Source: Rhodanobacter denitrificans
GTDB taxonomy: Bacteria > Pseudomonadota > Gammaproteobacteria > Xanthomonadales > Rhodanobacteraceae
Assembly: GCF_003335105.1 (NCBI RefSeq)
Contig: NZ_QFWQ01000002.1
Coordinates: forward strand, 62,001-126,000
Length of the DNA: 64,000 bases
Direction of reading: 5' to 3'
A program made the translations under genes and the position numbers. Position 1 is the first letter of the stretch; each line of letters opens with the position of its first letter. Below the pieces are notes generated by a model. The model ran no database searches, had not been told where the DNA came from, and saw only the letters and a list, made by a program, of their open reading frames with translations. Positions 1 to 9,851 of this stretch are shown one piece after another.

Positions 1-926
1 TCGAGCACAACCGCTTCCGCCGTATGACCGCGTGGGAATACGACGGCTTCTTCCGCATCGGCATGCACCACCGCAACGAGCGCAACGCGATCATCCAGCA
101 CGGCACCATGACGATGGTCCGGCGCAGCGCGCTGGAAGGCACCGGCGGCTGGTCCGAGTGGACCATCTGCGAGGACGCGGAACTCGGCCTGCGCCTGATG
201 CACGCCGGCTACGAACTGGTCTACGTCGACGAGCTGATGGGCAAGGGCCTCACCCCCGCCGACTTCAAGGCGTACAAGAGCCAGCGCTATCGCTGGGCGT
301 TCGGCGCCATGCAGATCCTCAAGGGCCGCTGGAACTGGATGACGCAGAAGGGTCCGCTCAGCGCCGGCCAGCGCTTCCACTTCCTCACCGGCTGGTTCAG
401 CTGGTTCGCCGATGCGCTGCATCTCGTCTTCACCCTGATGGCGCTGTTCTGGACCGCCGGCATGGTCGCCTACCCGCAGTACTTCAGCTTGCCGATGCAG
501 CTGTTCCTGATCCCGGTGATCGGCTTCTTCTTCGCCAAGGCGATCTTCGGCATCGTGCTGTACCGCGCCCGCGTGCCGTGCGGCTGGTACGACACGCTGA
601 TGGCCTCGCTGGCCAGCATGGGTCTCAGCCACGCCATCGCCCGCGGCATCCTGCACGGTCTGACCCGCCAGAAGACCTCGTTCGTGGTCACCGCCAAGAG
701 CCGGCGCCTGGGCGGGAGCAACTTCGCCGCGTTCGCGCCGGTACGCGAGGAATTGCTGATGGCGATCGCGCTGGCGCTGTGCATCGTCGGCATGGCGCTG
801 GGCTACGGCACGCGCTACATCGAAGGCACCCTGTGGATGTTCATCCTCGCCGCGCAGTCGATTCCGTACGTGTCCGCGGTGGTCGGCGCATGGATCGCGC
901 ACAGGGCCGGCGACAAGGCGGGCTGA
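1..926 (+). CDS. Family 2 glycosyltransferase, C-terminal part (5' end outside window)
   Basis: The reading frame is open from the window edge, so the gene is truncated upstream; 307 codons are visible. It shows the acidic ED motif of processive GT2 enzymes (nt 171) and the acceptor-binding QRYRW motif (QxxRW, nt 282-296), as in cellulose- and beta-glucan-synthase-like proteins. At least four hydrophobic helices follow (around nt 375-470, 485-565, 755-820 and 830-905), so the enzyme sits in the inner membrane with its active site in the cytoplasm and probably extrudes or builds an extracellular or periplasmic glycan. The donor and product cannot be read from this fragment. Its stop lies 139 bp before tamA on the same strand. 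Confidence 0.85.
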   Translation, partial: EHNRFRRMTAWEYDGFFRIGMHHRNERNAIIQHGTMTMVRRSALEGTGGWSEWTICEDAELGLRLMHAGYELVYVDELMGKGLTPADFKAYKSQRYRWAFGAMQILKGRWNWMTQKGPLSAGQRFHFLTGWFSWFADALHLVFTLMALFWTAGMVAYPQYFSLPMQLFLIPVIGFFFAKAIFGIVLYRARVPCGWYDTLMASLASMGLSHAIARGILHGLTRQKTSFVVTAKSRRLGGSNFAAFAPVREELLMAIALALCIVGMALGYGTRYIEGTLWMFILAAQSIPYVSAVVGAWIAHRAGDKAG

Positions 927-1065
927 TGCGGCGGCCGCATCGGCGGCGCGCACGCGTCATGCTGATCCCGCTGCCCGCCGATCCAGCCGGCTTCATACGG
1001 AGCCAACACCGGGCTGGTTAAGCTCTGCCTCGAACCAGAAAACGATCCGAGGACGGACCCCACGC

Positions 1066-2829
1066 ATGCGCCGCTTCCCCCGAGGCCTGAGCCTGCTGTT
1101 TCTGCTGCTGTCCGCACCCCAGGCGCATGCCGGCGTGCAACTGGTGGTGGATGGCGTCGCGGACCCGCTGAAGGCGGCGGCGATCGCGGGCGTGGAGTTG
1201 TCGCAATACGCCACCCGCGAAGTCAGCGCCGCGCAGGTGCGGCGCCTGTACGAGCGGGCGCCCGGCCAGGCGAGCTCGGCCCTGGAACCATACGGCTACT
1301 ACGACGCCACGGTCACCGGCAATCTGCAGCAGGTCGGCAAGGACTGGCAGGTGACCCTGCACGTGCAGCCGGGCGAGCCGGTCAAGGTCACTTCCGTCGA
1401 CGTGATGCTGGACCAGGAGGCGGCCGGGCTGGCCCCGATCCGCCGCGCAAAACGCGCGATCGAACGACTCAAGGACAAGCCGCTGGACCACGGCGCCTAC
1501 GACGCGGCACGCGACGCGCTCAGCGCCCAGCTCACCGCCAACGGCTTCCTCGACGCCCGCCTGCTCACCCATCGGGTCGAAGTCACCCGCGCCAGCCACA
1601 GCGCAGCGATCAAGCTGGCGTGGCAGGCCGGCCCGCGATACCGCTATGGCCAGGTGCACTTCGACGGCTCGCAGTTCAAGGACGGTTTCCTCGACCGCTA
1701 CGTGCCGTTCAAGTCCGGCGACTACTTCTCGCAGAACCAGTTGCTGGAACTCCAGCAGGCGCTGAACGGCGCCGATTACTTCGCGGTGGTCAACGTGCAG
1801 CCGGACGTGGACAAGGCGAAGGACGGCGTGGTCGACGTCACCGTACAGCTGGCGCCGGCCAAGCGCACGATCTACACCGGCGGCCCGTTCATCGGCACCG
1901 ACACCGGCTTCGGCATGCGCGGCGGGGTGGAGCGGCGCTGGGTGAACCGGCGCGGGCACAAGTGGAAGAACGAACTGGTGGTGGCGCAGAAACTGAAGAC
2001 GCTGTCCACGCTGTACTCGATCCCGATGCCCGGCGACAACCAGCGCAGCTACAACGTCGGCGCGAACTTCCGCGACGCCAACACCGCCACCTCGCAATCG
2101 CGCACGCTGGAGCTGGTCGGCAACGAGACCCGCCAGTGGCATGGCTGGACCCGTACCCTGGGCGTGCATGCACTGTCCGGCACGTTCACCGTGGGCAAGC
2201 GCGGCGGCGAACCGGACAACGCGCCCGGCATCGAGCACGGCCACAGCACGCTGGTGTTCGGCGAGGCCGCGCTGACGCGCAAGCAGGCCGACAACCCCGA
2301 CTTCGTGAGCCGCGGCTGGCTGCTCAGCGTGGCCGCGCGCAGCACCGCCGGCAGCCTGCTGTCCGACGCCAGCTTCAGCGAACTGACCGCCGACGCGAAG
2401 TGGATCCGCGCGTTCGGCCGGCGCAACCGGCTGATCCTGCGCGGCAGCGCCGGCGTGACCTGGACCGACGACTTCGCCGCGCTGCCGCCGCAGCTTCGCT
2501 TCTTCGCCGGCGGGGACCGCTCGGTGCGTGGCTACGGCTACCAGTCGATCGGCCCTCGCAACAGCGCCGACCGCGTGATCGGCGGCCACCATCTGCTGGT
2601 CGCCAGCAGCGAGGTCGAACACTACTTCACGCGCAACTGGGGCATGGCCGCGTTCGTCGATGCCGGCAATGCGTTCAGCGGCACCGACTACCGGCCGAAG
2701 ATCGGCGCCGGACTGGGCCTGCGCTGGCGCTCGCCGGTGGGCATGATCCGCGTCGACCTCGGCACGCCGATCCACGACGATCGCGCGCACGGCATCCGGC
2801 TGCACTTGGTGATCGGACCGGATCTGTGA
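1066..2829 (+). CDS. tamA: TamA, outer-membrane BamA-family assembly factor
   Basis: The 587-residue protein has a Sec signal peptide (about residues 1-22, ending AHA), an N-terminal region with the length and pattern of three POTRA domains (about 25-265), and a C-terminal 16-strand-type barrel of the D15/BamA superfamily. The conserved VRGY motif of lid loop L6 is near residues 487-490. TamA partners the inner-membrane-anchored TamB in inserting certain outer-membrane proteins and in lipid homeostasis (family knowledge). tamB follows 158 bp downstream, the standard arrangement. A GAGGACGG ribosome-binding site precedes the ATG. Length is typical for TamA (about 580). Confidence 0.93.
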   Translation: MRRFPRGLSLLFLLLSAPQAHAGVQLVVDGVADPLKAAAIAGVELSQYATREVSAAQVRRLYERAPGQASSALEPYGYYDATVTGNLQQVGKDWQVTLHVQPGEPVKVTSVDVMLDQEAAGLAPIRRAKRAIERLKDKPLDHGAYDAARDALSAQLTANGFLDARLLTHRVEVTRASHSAAIKLAWQAGPRYRYGQVHFDGSQFKDGFLDRYVPFKSGDYFSQNQLLELQQALNGADYFAVVNVQPDVDKAKDGVVDVTVQLAPAKRTIYTGGPFIGTDTGFGMRGGVERRWVNRRGHKWKNELVVAQKLKTLSTLYSIPMPGDNQRSYNVGANFRDANTATSQSRTLELVGNETRQWHGWTRTLGVHALSGTFTVGKRGGEPDNAPGIEHGHSTLVFGEAALTRKQADNPDFVSRGWLLSVAARSTAGSLLSDASFSELTADAKWIRAFGRRNRLILRGSAGVTWTDDFAALPPQLRFFAGGDRSVRGYGYQSIGPRNSADRVIGGHHLLVASSEVEHYFTRNWGMAAFVDAGNAFSGTDYRPKIGAGLGLRWRSPVGMIRVDLGTPIHDDRAHGIRLHLVIGPDL

Positions 2830-2987
2830 GCAGTCGCCGCAGGCGGCGGCTCGGGGCGATCCACGGATGGATCGGACGAGGCGAGCCGCAAGAGGGCAGG
2901 ACTGCCCTTTGGCAACATTGAGCAAAAAGCGGTGTCCCGAAAGGCAGAAAACGCAATGACCGAGAAAAAAAGGAAGGCATCGGATTC

Positions 2988-5900
2988 ATGAAGTGGCTCA
3001 GGCGCATCGCCATCGCGTCAGCCGCGCTGCTGCTGCTCGTGGCGGCCGCGCTGTGGTGGCTGCTCGGCACCGGTTCCGGGCTGCGCTTCGCGCTGGCGCG
3101 GGCACAGGCTGCCACCGGCGGCGCGCTGCAGGTGCAGCAGGCGCATGGGCGTCTGGTCGGTCCGCTGGAGCTGGCCGGCATACGCTACGACGACGGCAAG
3201 GGCACCGTGGCGACCGTGGCCAAGGCGCGCCTGGACCTGCGCTTCTGGTCGCTGCTGGCCAAGCGCGTGCACGTGCTCGCACTCAATGTCGATGGTGTGG
3301 ACGTGGCCCTCCCGCAGCCGGCCGCCGCCTCCAGTACCAGCGGCCTCTCGCTGCAACCGCCGGTCGAACTGATCCTCGACCGCGCGCGGGTGGGCACGGT
3401 GAAAGTGACGCGGGGCGGCCAGCCGTTGTTCGCCTCCAGCCGGCTCGATCTCGCCGGAAGCTGGACCGATCGCGGCATCGAACTGCGCCAACTCGTGCTG
3501 CGGGCGCCTGACGGCCACGCCAGCCTCGACGGCAGGCTGGCGATCGGGGCGCGTTACCAGGGCAACGGCAAGGCCGCCTTCGCCTGGAGAATCGGCGACA
3601 CCGGTTACGCCGGCGACCTCGATGCGCACAGCGATGGCGAGCGGGCCCGGCTCGACCTCCAACTTACCGCGCCGGCCGTCGCACGACTGCAAGTGGACCT
3701 GGTGCAATCCGGCGACTACGCCTGGACCGGTCAGCTCGATGCGCCGCGCTTCGATCCGAAGCCGCTGCTCGGCGACAGCTCGCTGAAGGTCCTGGCCATC
3801 GCCGTGCAAGGTCACGGCGATCGTTACGGCGGCACGCTCGACGGCAGGCTCGACCTCAACGACTACCAATTGCTGCTGCAGCCGCTGCGCGCGCAGTTCA
3901 GCCACGACTTCCATACGCTGAGCCTGCAGCAGCTCAAGCTCGGCTCGCCGCAGGTCAAGGGCAGCCTGGAAGCCAGTGGCACCGTGCAGCTCGCCGCCGG
4001 ACCCCTCAGCGCGCAACTCGACATCCGCTGGAACGACCTGCTGCTGCCGGCGGCACTGGCCGGCCAGGCGCTGGCCAGCCACGGCGCGCTCAAGGCCAGC
4101 GGCAGTGCCGACCAGTACCACGCCGAAGGCGACGTCGCGATCGGCCCGCCCGGCAAGCCGGCGCAGCTGGCGCTGAACCTCGACGGCACCCCACAGCGGG
4201 TTACCCTGCACACGCTGGCGCTGAAGCAGCCGCAGGGCGGCCTGCAGGCCCACGGCACGCTGACCCTGCAGCCGACCCTGGCGTGGCACGCCGAGGCCAC
4301 CGCCGACAAGTTCGACCCTGGCCAGTTGTTCGCCGGCTGGAACGGCGCGCTGGATTTCGCCATCGCCAGCAACGGCAGCCTGCCCATGGACGACACGCAC
4401 GGTACCGATGCCATGCTGGAAATCCGCCAGTTGTCCGGCAAGCTGCGCGAGCGCACAGTCGGCGGCCGCGGCAAGCTGCACCTGTCACCCAACGAGGTGA
4501 TCGACGGCCAGCTCGATCTCGCCTCCGGCGGCAGCACGGTGAAGCTGGTGGCCCGCCCCGGCGCCAGCAACGATGCCGACCTGCAACTGGCGACCGCCTC
4601 GCTGGGCGACTGGTTGCCGGATGGAGGTGGCCGCCTGGACAGCCATTTCAACATCCGCGGCAAAATGCCCAGGCTCAGCGTCAACGGCCAGCTGCGCGGG
4701 AGGGCACTGGCCTGGCGCCAGCAGAAGGTGGACGCGCTGCAACTGATCGTTGGCATCCCCGACATCAGCCATCCGGCCGGCAAGCTGGATCTGCGGACCC
4801 GTGGCACGCACCTGCAGGGCCTGCAGTTCCAGCAGTTCGACCTGCTCGCCGAAGGCAGCCAAGGCGACCATCGACTCGATGTCGAGGCCCGCGGCAGCCA
4901 GCTTTCCGGCAGGCTTGCGCTGCACGGCGCACTGAAGGGATCGGCGTGGAACGGCACGCTCTCCACGCTCGACCTGGAACCGCAGGGCATGCCTGGCTGG
5001 CGCCTGCGGCAGTCCGCGCAGCTCAGTTACACCAACGGCGCGATGAGCCTGTCCGAGCTGTGCCTGACGGCCGGCGAACCGCAGCTCTGCGTGGCCGCGA
5101 AACGGGACAGGCCCGGCAACCTCGACGCCAGCTACCGGCTGCAGGCACTGCCGTTGGCGCTGCTGCTGAATGCCAGCGGCAATGCCGACCTGCCGATACG
5201 CGCCGACGGCGTCATCGAAGGCAGCGGCAAGATCCGCCGCAGTGCCGCCGGCGCGCTCGGCGGCACCGCGTCGATCGGCTCCGCGCGAGGCAGCGTCAGC
5301 TACACCGATCGTGCCGACAAGCCCTTGCTGCGCTACGACCGCTTGCAGCTGACCGCCGACTTCGCGCCGGCCAGCCAGCGCATCGAGCTGCATGGCGGTC
5401 TCGACGATGGCGGCCGCATCGACGGCCAGGTCACCCTCACCGGCGCGCAGCAGGCGCTGGGCGGCCAGCTCGCCCTGCACCTGAACAACCTCGCCTTCAT
5501 CGAGCTGTTGAGCGGCGAGGTGGCCAACGTCAAGGGTGCCGTCGACGGCAATTTCCGTTTCGCCGGCACACTCAGGCAACCCGCAGTCACCGGTCAGGCC
5601 GAAGTGCGCGGTTTCGCAGCCGAAGTACCTTCGGCCGGACTCAAGCTGGGCGAAGGCCAGCTCACGGTGAGCACCGCCGATGCGCGGCAGTTCCTGATCC
5701 GCGGCCAGGTGAAATCGGGTGTCGGCACGCTCGCCATCGACGGCAACGCCGGCCTCGGCGCCAGCGCGCAAACCCGCCTCACGCTCAAGGGCAGCCAGTT
5801 CACCGCCGCCGACATCCCCGCCGCCCGAGTGGTGGTTTCGCCCGACCTGACAGTGCAGCAGGACGCCAGGGGCATCGACATCGGCGGCGCGCTCGGCATC

Positions 5901-6740
5901 GACAGCGCCGACATCAACGCGGAAAAACTGTCCGGTGCCGGCACCGCCAAGGCTTCGCCGGACGTGGTGGTGGTCGACGAAAAACAGCAGCAGGAAGCCG
6001 CCAGCAAACTGCCGATAAGCGCCCTGGTCAAGGTCGATCTCGGCGGCAAGACCCACGTCGTCGGCATGGGCCTGGATGGCCGCGTCGGTGGCGTGCTCAC
6101 CGTGCTCGAACGCCCCGATCGCGCCACCACCGGCCAGGGCCAGCTGACCGTCGACGGCATCTACAAGGCGTACGGCCAGAACCTGCAGATCCAGCGTGGC
6201 CAGCTGCTGTTCGCCAGCACGCCGATCGACAACCCGGGGCTGAACCTCCGCGCCGTGCGCAAGCTCAACCCGAACGCCACCATCGACGAAGGCCAGGAAG
6301 TGGGCCTGCTGGTTTCCGGCACCGCGCAACGGCCGATCCTCACCGTATTCTCCAATCCGGTGATGGAGCAGTCCGACGCACTGTCCTACCTGATCACCGG
6401 CAAGCCGCTGTCGCAGGTGAAAAGCGGCGAAGGCGACATGGTCAGCGCCGCCGCGCAGGCGCTAGGCTCGGCCGCCGGCAACCTGCTGGCCAGGAGCGTC
6501 GGCGCGAAGCTGGGCATCGACGACATCGGCGTCTCCAGCAACGCGGCACTGGGCGGCAACTCCGCGTTCACCGTGGGCAAGTACCTGTCGCCGCGGCTGT
6601 ACCTAAGCTATGGCGTGGGCCTGTTCGAGCCGGGCGAGGTGATCACCCTGCGCTACCGCCTCAGCCGGCGCTGGAACTTCGAGGCGCAGCAGGCCACCGA
6701 ATTCGGCCGCGCCAGCCTCAACTACCGCATCGAAAAATAG
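2988..6740 (+). CDS. tamB: TamB, translocation and assembly module inner-membrane protein
   Basis: The 1250-residue protein begins with a single signal-anchor helix (about residues 5-27). A very long periplasmic stretch of repetitive beta-strand-rich segments (AsmA/Vps13-like bridge architecture) follows, ending in the conserved C-terminal DUF490/TamB domain (about residues 920-1250) that docks on TamA. The C-terminal part contains the family-typical stretch around SYLITGKPLSQ and ends with a strand-like tail. It follows tamA on the same strand behind a good GGAAGG ribosome-binding site. The length agrees with E. coli TamB (1259). Expected roles are outer-membrane protein assembly and glycerophospholipid transport between membranes. 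Confidence 0.93.
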   Translation: MKWLRRIAIASAALLLLVAAALWWLLGTGSGLRFALARAQAATGGALQVQQAHGRLVGPLELAGIRYDDGKGTVATVAKARLDLRFWSLLAKRVHVLALNVDGVDVALPQPAAASSTSGLSLQPPVELILDRARVGTVKVTRGGQPLFASSRLDLAGSWTDRGIELRQLVLRAPDGHASLDGRLAIGARYQGNGKAAFAWRIGDTGYAGDLDAHSDGERARLDLQLTAPAVARLQVDLVQSGDYAWTGQLDAPRFDPKPLLGDSSLKVLAIAVQGHGDRYGGTLDGRLDLNDYQLLLQPLRAQFSHDFHTLSLQQLKLGSPQVKGSLEASGTVQLAAGPLSAQLDIRWNDLLLPAALAGQALASHGALKASGSADQYHAEGDVAIGPPGKPAQLALNLDGTPQRVTLHTLALKQPQGGLQAHGTLTLQPTLAWHAEATADKFDPGQLFAGWNGALDFAIASNGSLPMDDTHGTDAMLEIRQLSGKLRERTVGGRGKLHLSPNEVIDGQLDLASGGSTVKLVARPGASNDADLQLATASLGDWLPDGGGRLDSHFNIRGKMPRLSVNGQLRGRALAWRQQKVDALQLIVGIPDISHPAGKLDLRTRGTHLQGLQFQQFDLLAEGSQGDHRLDVEARGSQLSGRLALHGALKGSAWNGTLSTLDLEPQGMPGWRLRQSAQLSYTNGAMSLSELCLTAGEPQLCVAAKRDRPGNLDASYRLQALPLALLLNASGNADLPIRADGVIEGSGKIRRSAAGALGGTASIGSARGSVSYTDRADKPLLRYDRLQLTADFAPASQRIELHGGLDDGGRIDGQVTLTGAQQALGGQLALHLNNLAFIELLSGEVANVKGAVDGNFRFAGTLRQPAVTGQAEVRGFAAEVPSAGLKLGEGQLTVSTADARQFLIRGQVKSGVGTLAIDGNAGLGASAQTRLTLKGSQFTAADIPAARVVVSPDLTVQQDARGIDIGGALGIDSADINAEKLSGAGTAKASPDVVVVDEKQQQEAASKLPISALVKVDLGGKTHVVGMGLDGRVGGVLTVLERPDRATTGQGQLTVDGIYKAYGQNLQIQRGQLLFASTPIDNPGLNLRAVRKLNPNATIDEGQEVGLLVSGTAQRPILTVFSNPVMEQSDALSYLITGKPLSQVKSGEGDMVSAAAQALGSAAGNLLARSVGAKLGIDDIGVSSNAALGGNSAFTVGKYLSPRLYLSYGVGLFEPGEVITLRYRLSRRWNFEAQQATEFGRASLNYRIEK

Positions 6741-6843
6741 CCGGCACGCTCGGCAATCGCCTGTTGGCCTAGTCCATAGGTCATGCACACAAGGTTGCCG
6801 TGGCGCACTATCGTGGGCGCTTTACACGGGTGGAGGAGCGACC

Positions 6844-8895
6844 ATGCAGCGCATGCGATGGATACTGGCGACGGCGATCCTGTGCAGTCCGGCGGCATGG
6901 GCGGCGACGCCGGCCAGCCGGCCTTCGGGCATCGACCTGGCCGGGATCGACCACGGCGTGAAGCCCGGCGACGACTTCTTCCGCTACGCCAACGGCCAAT
7001 GGCTGAAGACGGCGCATATTCCCGCCGACCGCTCCAGCACCGGCACCTTCCTCAAGGTGTTCGAACAGGCCGAGAAGAACACTGCCGAGCTGATCCGCAA
7101 CGCCAGTGCCGGCCAGCCGCCCGCCGGCAGCAACGCGCGCAGGATCGCCGACTACTACACCGCCTGGATGGACACCGCCACCATCGAGCAGCATGGCCTC
7201 GCGCCGCTCAAGCCGGAGCTGGCGCAGATCGACGCGATCGGCTCGCGCGGGGATCTCGCACGCGTGCTGGGCAGCCGCCTGCGCGCCGACGTCGACCCGG
7301 TCAACGCCACCCATTTCCACACCCAGAACCTGTTCGGCCTGTTCGTGACTCAGGGGCTGGAAGATCCCTCGCGCAACATCGCCTACCTGCTGCAGGGCGG
7401 CCTGGGCATGCCCAGCCGCGACTACTACCTGTCCAGCGACCCCCACATGCTGGCGACGCGCGGCAAGTACCTGACCTACATCGGCGCCCTGCTGGAACAG
7501 GCCGGCGTCGCCGACGCGGCGGCCAAGGCAAGAACCGTCCTCGACCTGGAGACGAAGATCGCGAAGGCGCAGACGGACCTGCTCGACAGCCAGGATATCC
7601 ACAAGGCCAACAACCTCTGGCGCATGGCCGACTTCGCGCGGAAGGCGCCGGGCCTCGACTGGGCCAGCTACTTCAAGGCGGCCGGCCTGGACGGACAGCA
7701 GCAGATCGACACCTGGCAACCGAACGCGGTGACCGGCCTGTCGGCACTGGTCGCCAGCGAGCCGCTGCAGGCGTGGAAGGACCTGCTGCTCTTCCACACC
7801 ATCAACCAGAGCGCCGGCCTGCTGCCGAAGGCCTATGCCGACCTCAGCTTCGACTTCTACGGCCGCACCCTGCAGGGCACGCCCCAGCAGCAGCCGCGCT
7901 GGAAGCGCGCGGTCGGCGCCACCAGCGGCGACCTCGGCGACGCGGTAGGCCAGCTCTACGTCAAGCACTACTTCCCGGCGTCGTCGAAGGCGGAAATCGA
8001 GCAGCTGGTGAAGAACCTGATCGCCGCCTTCAACGACCGCATCGACACCCTGAGCTGGATGACCCCGGCCACGCGCGAAAAAGCCAAGGCGAAGCTCGCC
8101 ACCTTGCGCGTCGGCGTGGGCTACCCGGACAGCTGGCGCGACTACGGCTCATTGCAGATCCATGCCGACGACGCACTGGGCAACCACTTGCGCGCGGAAA
8201 AATTCGAGTACGAACACCAGCGCGCCAAGCTCGGCCAGAGTGTCGACAAGGGCGAATGGTGGATGACCCCGCAGACCGTCAACGCGGTAAACCTGCCGCT
8301 GCAGAACGCGCTGAACTTCCCCGCCGCGATCCTGCAGCCGCCGTTCTTCGACCCGCATGCCGATGCCGCCGCCAACTACGGTGCGATCGGCTCGGTGATC
8401 GGCCACGAGATCAGCCACAGCTTCGACAACATGGGCGCGGAGTTCGACGCCGAAGGTCGCCTGGCGAACTGGTGGACGCCGGAGGACCTGGCCCACTTCA
8501 AGGCCGCTGGCCAGCAACTGGCGAAACAGTTCGACCAGTACGAGGCGCTGCCCGGCCTGCACGTCAACGGCGAGCAGACCCTGGGCGAGAACATCGCCGA
8601 CGTTTCCGGCCTCACCATCGCCTACCTCGCGTATCAAAAGTCGCTCGGCGGCAAGCCGGCCCCGGTGATCGACGGCCTCACCGGCGACCAGCGCTTCTTC
8701 CTCGCCTTCGGCCAGGCCTGGCGCGGCAAGATCCGCGACGCCGCCCTGCGCCAGCGCCTCGCCACCGACGTGCACGCTCCCGGCGACTTCCGCGCGCAGA
8801 CCGTGCGCAACCTCGACCCATGGTATCCCGCGTTCGAGGTGAAGCCGGGCGAGAAGCTGTACCTGGCGCCCAAGGATCGAGTGAAGATCTGGTAG
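6844..8895 (+). CDS. Secreted M13 (neprilysin/PepO) family zinc metallopeptidase
   Basis: The 683-residue protein has an N-terminal signal peptide (about residues 1-20). The zinc site is complete: HEISH at residues 521-525 (H521 and H525 ligands, E522 general base) and GENIAD at 581-586 (E582 third ligand, D586 supporting). The protein ends in VKIW, a version of the C-terminal CxxW motif without the cysteine. M13 peptidases cleave small peptides on the amino side of hydrophobic residues; here the location should be periplasmic or extracellular. The ATG follows a strong GGAGGAG ribosome-binding site, and the gene ends just before an intrinsic terminator, so it is probably a single-gene unit. 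Confidence 0.93.
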   Translation: MQRMRWILATAILCSPAAWAATPASRPSGIDLAGIDHGVKPGDDFFRYANGQWLKTAHIPADRSSTGTFLKVFEQAEKNTAELIRNASAGQPPAGSNARRIADYYTAWMDTATIEQHGLAPLKPELAQIDAIGSRGDLARVLGSRLRADVDPVNATHFHTQNLFGLFVTQGLEDPSRNIAYLLQGGLGMPSRDYYLSSDPHMLATRGKYLTYIGALLEQAGVADAAAKARTVLDLETKIAKAQTDLLDSQDIHKANNLWRMADFARKAPGLDWASYFKAAGLDGQQQIDTWQPNAVTGLSALVASEPLQAWKDLLLFHTINQSAGLLPKAYADLSFDFYGRTLQGTPQQQPRWKRAVGATSGDLGDAVGQLYVKHYFPASSKAEIEQLVKNLIAAFNDRIDTLSWMTPATREKAKAKLATLRVGVGYPDSWRDYGSLQIHADDALGNHLRAEKFEYEHQRAKLGQSVDKGEWWMTPQTVNAVNLPLQNALNFPAAILQPPFFDPHADAAANYGAIGSVIGHEISHSFDNMGAEFDAEGRLANWWTPEDLAHFKAAGQQLAKQFDQYEALPGLHVNGEQTLGENIADVSGLTIAYLAYQKSLGGKPAPVIDGLTGDQRFFLAFGQAWRGKIRDAALRQRLATDVHAPGDFRAQTVRNLDPWYPAFEVKPGEKLYLAPKDRVKIW

Positions 8896-8916
8896 GCGTT
8901 TTCCCCCGCTGAAAAC

Positions 8917-8945
8917 AAAGGGCCGCATGCAAGTGCGGCCCTTTT
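8917..8945 (+). terminator. Intrinsic terminator after the M13 peptidase gene
   Basis: An 8-bp GC-rich perfect stem (GGGCCGCA with TGCGGCCC) and a 6-nt loop are followed by TTTT; an A-run precedes it. It begins 21 bp after the stop codon. The flanking A and T runs could let it work in both directions. Confidence 0.85.
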
Positions 8946-9127
8946 GCGTGGAGCGCGGACGATTGCGGCAACAGGCGGCTTCGCCGGAGACCGGACCTAT
9001 TTCTTCCTGGCCGCCCGTTGCGCAAGCGCTCGGCTACATGTTTTTCCTCCCGTTTCCCCGGCCGACTCCAGCGGCAGCCGAGCAGCACCCACAACATCAA
9101 TGAGTTGCACCAAGATCATCGCGAATG

Positions 9128-9143
9128 TATAACATACGTTATA
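9128..9143. promoter_or_regulatory. Inverted repeat, probable autoregulatory operator of the toxin-antitoxin module
   Basis: TATAAC-ATAC-GTTATA: two 6-bp perfect arms separated by 4 bp, in an AT-rich patch that stands out from the GC-rich surroundings. It lies 17 bp upstream of the antitoxin ATG, where AbrB/MazE-type antitoxins usually bind to repress their own operon. No experimental evidence; placement and symmetry only. Confidence 0.5.
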
Positions 9144-9160
9144 ACAATTCCGAGACCGCC

Positions 9161-9382
9161 ATGAAGCTGAAGATCACCACCATCGGCAACTCCGCCGGCG
9201 TCATCCTGCCGCGCGAACTGCTGGCCCGCCTGCGGCTGGAGAAAGGCGACGAACTGTTCGCGCTGGAAACCCCCGACGGCATACGCCTCACCACCTACGA
9301 CCCCACCCTGGCCAGGCAGATGGAAGTGGCCGAAGAAGTCATGCGCAAGGATCGCAACGTCCTGCGCAAGCTGGCGCAGTAG
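9161..9382 (+). CDS. AbrB/MazE-type antitoxin (SpoVT-AbrB domain)
   Basis: The 73-residue protein starts with the swapped-hairpin DNA-binding segment typical of this family (TTIGNSAGVILPRELLARL), followed by a short acidic tail that would bind the toxin. An in-frame ATG at 9125 exists, but it would place the upstream inverted repeat inside the coding region. The ATG at 9161 starts exactly at the conserved MKLKITTIGNS, so I chose it. It sits 9 bp before the Doc toxin gene. Known members both neutralise the toxin and repress the operon. Pairing an AbrB-fold antitoxin with Doc, in place of the classical Phd, is a known but less common combination. Confidence 0.88.
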   Translation: MKLKITTIGNSAGVILPRELLARLRLEKGDELFALETPDGIRLTTYDPTLARQMEVAEEVMRKDRNVLRKLAQ

Positions 9383-9391
9383 CTGGTGGCC

Positions 9392-9820
9392 ATGATCATC
9401 TGGATCGAAAGGCCGCTCGCCATCGCCATCCACGAGCGCCAGCTGGCGGAACATGGCGGCGGCATCGGCGTGCGCGACGATAACCTGCTGGATTCAGCGC
9501 TTGCGCGTCCCCAACAATCGCATGCGTACGGCGATCCGCCGCCGGATCTTGCCGACCTTGCCGCCAGCCTCGCCTTCGGACTGGCCCGCAACCACCCCTT
9601 CGTCGACGGCAACAAGCGCACAGCGCACGTCTGCTACCGCGTCTTCCTCGCGCTCAACGGTGCCGACCTTGTCGCCGGCGACGAAGACAAGTACGTCACC
9701 ATGATCGCCCTCGCCGAAGGCAGCCTGTCCGAAGCCGAGTTCGCCGCCTGGTTGCGCGAACACATCAAGCTCGACGCCAAAAAGCGCGTGAACGAGCCGC
9801 GTGCGCGCTACGCGCGCTGA
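9392..9820 (+). CDS. doc: Doc family toxin (Fic fold, death on curing)
   Basis: The protein of about 142 residues carries the Fic/Doc signature HPFVDGNKRTA (His at residue 68), which matches the Doc consensus HxFx(D/N)xNKR. Doc proteins phosphorylate EF-Tu and stop translation (family knowledge). The ATG at 9392 and a GTG at 9386 are both possible starts. The gene follows the antitoxin by 9 bp, so the two are co-transcribed and probably translationally linked. The active-site residues are intact, so the toxin is probably functional. Confidence 0.9.
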   Translation: MIIWIERPLAIAIHERQLAEHGGGIGVRDDNLLDSALARPQQSHAYGDPPPDLADLAASLAFGLARNHPFVDGNKRTAHVCYRVFLALNGADLVAGDEDKYVTMIALAEGSLSEAEFAAWLREHIKLDAKKRVNEPRARYAR

Positions 9821-9851
9821 AGCCGGTCGAAGCACCGTTCCACGTCGCGTA

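Noticed and set aside
1018-2925. Long minus-strand open frame across tamA (635 codons)
   Set aside because: A GC-rich antisense shadow: His-, Val- and Ala-heavy sequence without motif, signal peptide or start signal, exactly opposite a well-supported gene. Similar long antisense frames opposite tamB, lysAC, the EF-G gene, oxyR and glnS were rejected for the same reason.
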